Shown: positions 5,995 through 10,011 of the stretch, one piece after another
Layout: every line of letters begins with the position of its first letter
How positions within the stretch are numbered: position 1 is the first letter of the stretch
Assembly: GCA_002413355.1 (NCBI GenBank)
Contig: DHWV01000017.1
Location: 10,679 to 20,689 of the forward strand
Direction of reading: 5' to 3'
Source: Desulfobulbaceae bacterium UBA5173
GTDB lineage: Bacteria > Desulfobacterota > Desulfobulbia > Desulfobulbales > Desulfobulbaceae
Length of the DNA stretch: 10,011 nt
Made by a program: the position numbers and the translations under genes
Notes under the pieces: generated by a model
Seen by the model: only the letters and a program-made list of their open reading frames with translations
Database searches by the model: none
What the model was told of the DNA's origin: nothing

Positions 5995-6101
5995 TTTTGC
6001 GAATCAAAATACCTCCATTCTATATATCAAAATACCTCCCTTCTATATATCAAAAAGGAGCCTTTTTACTATATAGAATGGAGGTAGTTTGATTCGCAAA
6101 A
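5995..6101. repeat. 107-bp palindromic (MITE-like) element built of 23-bp units
   Basis: The 32-bp ends (5995-6026 and 6070-6101) are inverted repeats with a single mismatch, starting TTTTGCGAATCAAA. Inside, a 23-bp unit occurs twice in direct order (6004-6026 and 6027-6049, one difference) and once inverted (6070-6092, one difference from the first). The centre holds AAAAAGGAGCCTTTTT (6052-6067), a second small hairpin. The whole can extrude or fold as one long stem. No coding capacity and no convincing target-site duplication were seen, so mobility is not shown. The unit includes TACCTCC, whose complement GGAGGTA resembles a ribosome binding site. Its origin could be a miniature transposable element or a structured intergenic RNA. 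Confidence 0.8.
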
Positions 6102-6187
6102 AAATTGCATGGTGCTTCCAGCTCTATGAGCTGAGGAGTTCCAAATCCTACGCTCGTGCGCAACGGCTGTGCTCAAGCAGCATACAG

Positions 6188-6228
6188 TGAACCTGCATGT
6201 CATTCCGAGCAACGCGAAGAATCTTCGC
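6188..6228. repeat. GTCATTCCGAGC-family repeat, copy 2 (inverted to copy 1)
   Basis: Positions 6188-6224 match the reverse complement of 5857-5893 at 35 of 37 positions. Similarity appears to continue more weakly outward, over about 50 bp on the TGAACC side. It ends in its own tight hairpin GCGAAGAATCTTCGC (6214-6228). With copy 1 it brackets the 107-bp palindromic element, so the whole intergenic region 5857-6224 has inverted ends. Confidence 0.75.
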
Positions 6229-6307
6229 TTCTCTTCCTTGAATTGTGTTGCTTTGGCTATAGTGTGACTGATTCGCCTCCTGCGATGTGACTGCGAGTGA
6301 ATCCACG

Positions 6308-6340
6308 TTGCGTCTGTCTGGACATTGAAGACAGGCGCAA
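6308..6340 (+). other. Strong hairpin upstream of the membrane-protein promoter
   Basis: TTGCGTCTGTC (6308-6318) and GACAGGCGCAA (6330-6340) form an 11-bp stem with one G-U pair and an 11-nt loop. The T-rich tail CCCGTTTTGTC is poor for an intrinsic terminator. The stem ends 6 bp before a -35 box, so it could be an operator-like palindrome, a weak terminator of reads from upstream, or chance. No regulator is identified. Confidence 0.4.
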
Positions 6341-6346
6341 CCCGTT

Positions 6347-6374
6347 TTGTCTGCTGTCAGTATGACGCTATAAA
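6347..6374 (+). promoter_or_regulatory. Sigma70-like promoter for the 6405 membrane protein
   Basis: TTGTCT (6347-6352) and TATAAA (6369-6374) are 16 bp apart, 4 of 6 and 5 of 6 to consensus. Transcription would begin near 6381, leaving a leader of about 24 nt that contains AGGAG (6392-6396) before the ATG at 6405. This is a motif match only. Confidence 0.5.
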
Positions 6375-6404
6375 AGAAATCTCTCAACACAACAGGAGCG
6401 CAAC

Positions 6405-7280
6405 ATGAAACCATTGATGCGGAAATCCTTGCTGTCTGCTGTCGGATTCTTGGCCGCTGTCCTGCTTTTTCTCTCTCCTGCCCTGCGGTTGCCGGTCTTG
6501 GATGACGCTGCGGATACCTATTTTCGCGCCGCAATTACCAAAGGCGGGCTGTCCTACGCCACCTGCCGGATGATCAACGCCTCGGTCTCCATTATTCAAG
6601 AATCCAGCCTGCATCTGGAGCCTGCTGGGGTCGGCGTGTCGTTAGCAGTTGGCCAGGCACTTGATCCAGTTGATGATCTGACCGAACGAGTTTCTGATGT
6701 TCTGGTCACAGCGGTCACATCGTTGGGCGTGCAGAAGTTAGCCTACGAAATCGGCGTGTCGCTGGCCCCGCCCGCGCTGGCCGTTGTTCTGCTCGTCCTT
6801 TCCCTGCTGGTCTGGTTTGGACATGCGCGGGTGAAAACGGTGCAGGACACCTTCACCCGTTTTGCTTTGCTGCTGTTTGTGGCCCGCTTCTGCTTGCCGG
6901 TTTCGTCGATGGTGAATGAATTTGTCAATCAGCGGTTCTTTAATGAAAAAATTACCACGGTTAGCAGTAAGCTGGCTGCTGATTCCGCCGGGTTTAACAA
7001 GCTAAAGGATTTCTCGCTGCCGGACAGCGGCATTTTGGGTGCTGCCTCGTTTCTCAAGCAAAAGTCAGGAGAGTTTCGCGAAGCCTTGGCAGAAGCGGGT
7101 AGCAACATCGGCAGCTTGACCGAAAATCTGCTCCAGCTTGCTTTTCTTTATGTGGGCATTTTTTTCATTCAAGTGATTGTCCTGCCCCTGCTCGTCTTTT
7201 TCGTCCTGGCCAAAACTGCCAACGCCTTGTTCGGCACAAATATTCCGCTCATGGCTCTGCCGCCGCAGGACAAGGACTGA
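6405..7280 (+). CDS. Membrane protein of unknown function
   Basis: I do not recognise the family with confidence. The 291-residue product has an N-terminal hydrophobic segment (about 8-27), which may be a signal anchor or cleavable signal. A long mostly soluble region (28-118) follows, containing two cysteine- or serine-rich stretches (YATCRMINASVSIIQESSL). Two membrane segments lie at about 121-138 and 151-168, then an amphipathic, possibly periplasmic loop (170-240, SLTENLLQ at its end) and a strong last segment (about 244-270, FLYVGIFFIQVIVLPLLVFF). AGGAG lies 8 nt before the ATG and a good promoter precedes it, so it is clearly an expressed gene. Base composition matches the neighbours. 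The gene is probably monocistronic. Its 3' end overlaps the convergent cyclotransferase-like gene by 32 bp. No catalytic motif was found. Confidence 0.85.
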   Translation: MKPLMRKSLLSAVGFLAAVLLFLSPALRLPVLDDAADTYFRAAITKGGLSYATCRMINASVSIIQESSLHLEPAGVGVSLAVGQALDPVDDLTERVSDVLVTAVTSLGVQKLAYEIGVSLAPPALAVVLLVLSLLVWFGHARVKTVQDTFTRFALLLFVARFCLPVSSMVNEFVNQRFFNEKITTVSSKLAADSAGFNKLKDFSLPDSGILGAASFLKQKSGEFREALAEAGSNIGSLTENLLQLAFLYVGIFFIQVIVLPLLVFFVLAKTANALFGTNIPLMALPPQDKD

Positions 7281-7695
7281 TGATGCGCTTTGCCGCAGCC
7301 TGTAACATAACCTGCCGCTCCAGCAGACTTGTCTGACCGCCCGCATAAGGCATTCCTTTTCCGTCGCGCCGGGTGTAAGCCCATGCTGCCAATAACGCTT
7401 CGCTCTCCGGCATGATGACCAGCAGTTTCTCTCGCTGATAGAGCAGCGGCACTTCCTCCCATAAATCCGCCGCCCTCAGTGCCGCAGCGTCCAGTTCGAG
7501 CAACCTGCCGGAAACGCTGCCCGCCATATCCGGCTTGATAAAAAGCCAGCCTTCCGACGCAGCATACAGGCTCCAGCCGGGCAGAGCAGCTCTGCGCATT
7601 CTGCATGAACAGCCGAAAAGAATCTGCTGAAGCTCCGTGTCCTGCAAGGTGCCGTACACGAACAGCAGCTCAGTTGCTTTGGTATTCACCTTCAC
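7249..7695 (-). CDS. Gamma-glutamylcyclotransferase-like (AIG2/GGCT) protein
   Basis: A 148-residue protein of the GGCT fold, whose members convert gamma-glutamyl compounds to 5-oxoproline. The substrate loop FVYGTLQD (12-19) gives the family YGxL motif. SGRLLELD (62-69) is followed by DLWEEVPLLYQREKL, where Asp77, Glu80, Tyr86 and Arg88 fit the D-x-x-E-x5-Y-x-R pattern; Glu80 would be the catalytic acid. The real substrate cannot be told from the sequence. The start used is the GTG at 7693-7695; a second GTG two codons on is equally possible, and the ribosome binding site is weak. It overlaps the end of the upstream SDR gene by 26 bp, so the two are probably translationally coupled. The 3' end crosses the convergent membrane-protein gene. 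Confidence 0.82.
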   Translation of the reverse strand: MKVNTKATELLFVYGTLQDTELQQILFGCSCRMRRAALPGWSLYAASEGWLFIKPDMAGSVSGRLLELDAAALRAADLWEEVPLLYQREKLLVIMPESEALLAAWAYTRRDGKGMPYAGGQTSLLERQVMLQAAAKRIISPCPAAAEP

Positions 7696-8614
7696 GTTCT
7701 GTCCGCCGGGATAGCTCGCTGGTGTAGCAGAGGCCCAGTGTTTCTGAATGTGCGGCGGCCCATTCGGTCAGCTTGGTTGCGCCTGCCGCCGGAGAATCAA
7801 CATACAGCAGGTTGTCCATCAATCCTTTGATCTCCTCCCGCGTGATCATCACGTCACCAAAAATCCTGCCCACAATCCAGCCCACAGCATGGCCGAAAGC
7901 GGGAGGCACCGACAGGACAGGTCGCCTGCTGCCGATGATTTGTCCCAGCGTTTCCGCAAGCTCGCGGTAAGTGAATATCTCCGGGCCAACTGCGTCAATA
8001 ATCCGGTTCTCCCGTTCTTTGCCCTGCTGCACTGCCAGTGCGGCCAAGTCATCAACGTGAATCGGCCTGAGCCGGTACTTGCCATCGCCGAAGACCGGAA
8101 AAGCGGGCAGGCGGCGCAAGGCCCAAGTGATGTTGTTGACCAAGATATCCTCTTTACCGAAGATCACCGCAGGCCGCAGAATGGCATAGGACAGGCCACT
8201 TTCGATCAGGGCGCGTTCCAAGCGGGCTTTGCCGCTGAAGTATTCGAGCGGCGAATTTTCAGCAGGATTGGTGATGCTGACATGCACCACCCGTTCTACC
8301 CCGGCTTCTTTGGCGGCGGCAAACAGGGTCAGCGTGTTCCGCACCGCCTCCTCATGGGTGAAGCAGCGATGATTGAAGCGCACCCAGTAGGTGTTGTACA
8401 GCACGGACACGCCCCGGAGCGATTTGGTCAGTTCCTGCGGCGCATCGAAATGAAAGGGAAAAGCCTGCACTCTGCCGCCAAAGGGATTGGTGCGGCGAAA
8501 GGAGTTAGTGAGCGTGATCACCGTTTTTCCTTCGGCAAGCAGCCGCTGGGCAATGTACTTTCCTGAAAAACCAAAGCCTCCGGTGACAGCGTGAATTTTC
8601 TGTTCATCTTGCAT
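7670..8614 (-). CDS. NAD(P)-binding atypical SDR / epimerase family protein (NDUFA9-like)
   Basis: A 314-residue extended or atypical short-chain dehydrogenase. The dinucleotide site TGGFGFSG (11-18) opens the Rossmann fold. The segment NTYWVRFNHRCFTHEEAVRN (74-93) precedes the strand VVHVSI. The YxxxK pair is present as Tyr125 and Lys129 (YFSGK), followed by LRPAVIFG (146-153), FGDGKYRLRPIHVDDLA and a C-terminal substrate region with a hydrophobic stretch near 235-255. It resembles the NDUFA9-like group of putative nucleoside-diphosphate-sugar epimerases, whose substrates are mostly unknown. The ATG at 8612-8614 was chosen because AGGAGG lies 8 nt upstream; a TTG eight codons earlier lacks support. 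It heads a probable two-gene unit with the cyclotransferase-like gene. Confidence 0.87.
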   Translation of the reverse strand: MQDEQKIHAVTGGFGFSGKYIAQRLLAEGKTVITLTNSFRRTNPFGGRVQAFPFHFDAPQELTKSLRGVSVLYNTYWVRFNHRCFTHEEAVRNTLTLFAAAKEAGVERVVHVSITNPAENSPLEYFSGKARLERALIESGLSYAILRPAVIFGKEDILVNNITWALRRLPAFPVFGDGKYRLRPIHVDDLAALAVQQGKERENRIIDAVGPEIFTYRELAETLGQIIGSRRPVLSVPPAFGHAVGWIVGRIFGDVMITREEIKGLMDNLLYVDSPAAGATKLTEWAAAHSETLGLCYTSELSRRTEREGEYQSN

Positions 8615-8655
8615 GATGTTGCCCTCCTGTGGCAGCAATGCTGATTGTAGAAAAG

Positions 8656-8684
8656 TTTATGAAAATATAGGCATACGTGTACAA
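8656..8684 (-). promoter_or_regulatory. Possible promoter for the SDR-cyclotransferase pair
   Basis: On the minus strand TTGTAC (8684-8679) and CATAAA (8661-8656) are 17 bp apart, each 4 of 6 to consensus, in an AT-rich gap of 113 bp between the PNP stop and the SDR start. Moderate motif match only. Confidence 0.3.
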
Positions 8685-8727
8685 AAAAGCCGTCAGCAGA
8701 GAGGGAGACGTGAACGCCACTTCACGC

Positions 8728-9561
8728 TTACAGCTCCCGCACAATCTCCGCCACCAGCTGTTGCAAGCGCGGTTCGGCCCGCTGCGCCGCAGCAACAATG
8801 TCTTCAATCAGAATCGGAGCAAGGTTGTCCGGGTTATTGACGTTGGCGACCACCGATAGCCCCAGCACACGCAGGCCGCCGTGCAGGGCAGTGAGCACTT
8901 CCGGCACTGAGGACATGCCCACTGCGTCCGCACCCAAGAGGCGCAGCATCCGGGTTTCTGCCGGGGTCTCCAAGCTGGGGCCGGGAATGCAGACATACAC
9001 ACCGGAGCAGACTTCGTCCAACCCCAGCTTGGTGGCGCACTGTTCGGCAAGAGTGCGTAATTCCAAGCTGTAGGGTCGCGAACAGTCAGGGAAGCGTGGT
9101 CCCCATGCGTCCACATTCGGGCCGCGCAACGGATTGTCCGGCAGCAGGTTGAGATGGTCACGGAAGATCATGATCGCGCCTGCCTGCCAAGCAGGATTCA
9201 GCCCGCCGGAAGCGTTGGTGATGATCGCATTTTTCACACCTAACAACGCAAGCACTCGCACCGGAAAGCCAACTTCGCGGGCGGAGTAGCCCTCATAATA
9301 GTGAAAACGGCCTTGCAGCACCGCAACCGTCTTTCCCGCCAAAATGCCGCAGACCAGATTGCCTGCATGGCTGGTGACCGTGGAGCGAGGAAAATGGGGA
9401 ATTGTTTCGTAGGGGATCGTGATGCTGTCGGTCATAGCCTTGGCAATGCCGCCCAAGCCAGTGCCGAGCTGAATCAGGATTTCCGGCAACACGGGCAGTT
9501 GTGTGCGGAGGAAGGCGGCGGCCTCTTCTGCCTGCTGTTGGTGCAAAATGATGGCCGACAT
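8728..9561 (-). CDS. Purine nucleoside phosphorylase, trimeric class
   Basis: Cleaves purine ribonucleosides with phosphate to base plus ribose 1-phosphate. The 277-residue length fits the trimeric (PunA/human-type) class. The phosphate site is LGTGLGG (32-38; Thr34 where most have Ser), His65 in SHAGN, and Arg85 and His87 in QGRFHYYEGY. The NASGGLNP loop (116-123) has Ser for the usual Ala. Base-site residues Glu198 (GPSLET), Met216 (ADAVGMS) and Asn240 (VVAN) are present; Asn here usually goes with 6-oxopurines. The segment after Asn240, VNNPDNLAPILIEDIV, lacks the His of the common HEEV motif. The ATG at 9559-9561 follows mqnE by 4 bp, with GAGG about 10 nt upstream, so the two genes form an operon. 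The role may be salvage or a step linked to futalosine metabolism. Confidence 0.92.
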   Translation of the reverse strand: MSAIILHQQQAEEAAAFLRTQLPVLPEILIQLGTGLGGIAKAMTDSITIPYETIPHFPRSTVTSHAGNLVCGILAGKTVAVLQGRFHYYEGYSAREVGFPVRVLALLGVKNAIITNASGGLNPAWQAGAIMIFRDHLNLLPDNPLRGPNVDAWGPRFPDCSRPYSLELRTLAEQCATKLGLDEVCSGVYVCIPGPSLETPAETRMLRLLGADAVGMSSVPEVLTALHGGLRVLGLSVVANVNNPDNLAPILIEDIVAAAQRAEPRLQQLVAEIVREL

Positions 9562-9565
9562 GGAA

Positions 9566-10011
9566 TCAATACCTCGCCAGCACGTTGTATAGCGTGTCGC
9601 GCTCCACCGGCTCGCGTCCCGCTTCCTTGATCAACCGGATCAGCGTCTTGTGGCCCAAAGCCTGTTCGCTCTCGCCGCCCGCCATTCGAGTGATGATCTC
9701 CTCCTTCACCGTGCCGTCCATGTCGTCCGCGCCGAAGGACAGGGCCACCTGCGCCAGTTTGGGGCCGATCATCACCCAGTAGGCTTTGATGTGCGGGAAG
9801 TTGTCCAGCATCAGCCGGGCCACAGCGATGTTCTTCAGGTCATTCACCCCGGTGGTGCGGGAAAGATCAGCCAGCTCGGTGTTCTTCGGGTGAAAGGCTA
9901 AAGGGATGAAAGTCATGAAGCCGCCGGTTTCGTCCTGCGCCTGCCGCAGCGCGTCGAGATGCTCCAGCCGCTCGTCAATAGTCTCAATGTGGCCATAGAG
10001 CATGGTGGCGT
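9566..10011 (-). CDS. mqnE: Aminofutalosine synthase (radical SAM), C-terminal part
   Basis: MqnE joins an adenosyl group from SAM to the chorismate-derived enolpyruvyl-benzoate, making aminofutalosine in the futalosine route to menaquinone. The gene enters from the right edge; codons for A-T precede MLYGHIET, so that ATG is internal and the 5' part, with the CxxxCxxC cluster motif, is out of view. The visible 148 residues include RLEHLDALRQAQDETGGF, FIPLAFHPKNTELADL, VARLMLDNFPHIKAYWVMIG and FGADDMDGTVKEE, all close to MqnE. It could in principle be confused with MqnC, but ETGGFMTFIPLAFHP and DNFPHIKAYWVMIG point to MqnE. The TGA at 9566-9568 lies 4 bp before the phosphorylase ATG. Confidence 0.9.
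   Translation of the reverse strand, partial: ATMLYGHIETIDERLEHLDALRQAQDETGGFMTFIPLAFHPKNTELADLSRTTGVNDLKNIAVARLMLDNFPHIKAYWVMIGPKLAQVALSFGADDMDGTVKEEIITRMAGGESEQALGHKTLIRLIKEAGREPVERDTLYNVLARY

Noticed and set aside
7748..8566. Open frame of 272 codons on the plus strand
   Set aside because: Antisense to the SDR gene with its clear Rossmann and YxxxK motifs; no start signal or domain.
8660..8727. Intrinsic terminator after the purine nucleoside phosphorylase gene
   Set aside because: A CGTGAA/TTCACG stem exists, but the T-run comes about 20 nt later, so it does not form a proper terminator.

Overview
The window looks like chromosomal DNA of a Gram-negative, menaquinone-using bacterium. waaA (Kdo transfer to lipid A) implies an LPS outer membrane, and mqnE implies the futalosine route to menaquinone. 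The carAB, PPIase and SDR protein sequences, and repeats built around a GTCATTCCGAGC core, suggest a Desulfobulbales-like member of the Desulfobacterota. That placement is a judgement from memory and was not computed.

Layout, left to right. (1) Positions 1-1471, minus strand: carA followed by the start of carB, the two subunits of carbamoyl-phosphate synthetase. Their 197-bp gap holds a regular array of five 18-bp palindromes at an exact 23-bp period. (2) Positions 1476-3161, minus strand: an AT-richer accessory islet. It has an antitoxin-like small gene 4 bp upstream of carA, a zinc-ribbon/DUF4145 gene flanked by GTTAG-type boxes that resemble an integron cassette, a 52-residue partner-like protein, and a PIN-domain gene broken by a one-base frameshift. 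The PIN gene follows waaA by 2 bp. (3) Positions 3164-4459, minus strand: waaA, with a good sigma70-like promoter. (4) Positions 4690-5775, plus strand: an exported two-domain peptidyl-prolyl isomerase, cyclophilin then FKBP. (5) Positions 5776-6404: no gene, but a cluster of repeats, namely a 71-bp hairpin, a 107-bp near-perfect palindromic element made of 23-bp units, and a second inverted copy of the first repeat. A promoter for the next gene follows. (6) Positions 6405-7280, plus strand: a membrane protein of unknown function, overlapping tail to tail with the next unit. (7) Positions 7249-8614, minus strand: an SDR-type NAD(P)-binding protein and a gamma-glutamylcyclotransferase-like protein in overlapping frames. 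(8) Positions 8728-10011, minus strand: mqnE (running off the window) and a purine nucleoside phosphorylase 4 bp behind it.

The housekeeping genes are ordinary. The unusual material is the palindromic array between carA and carB, the 107-bp hairpin element, the cassette-like DUF4145 islet, and the mqnE-PNP pairing with its altered PNP C-terminal loop. I did not find a clearly recognisable new defence or metabolic system. No tRNA, rRNA, transposase or CRISPR array was seen.
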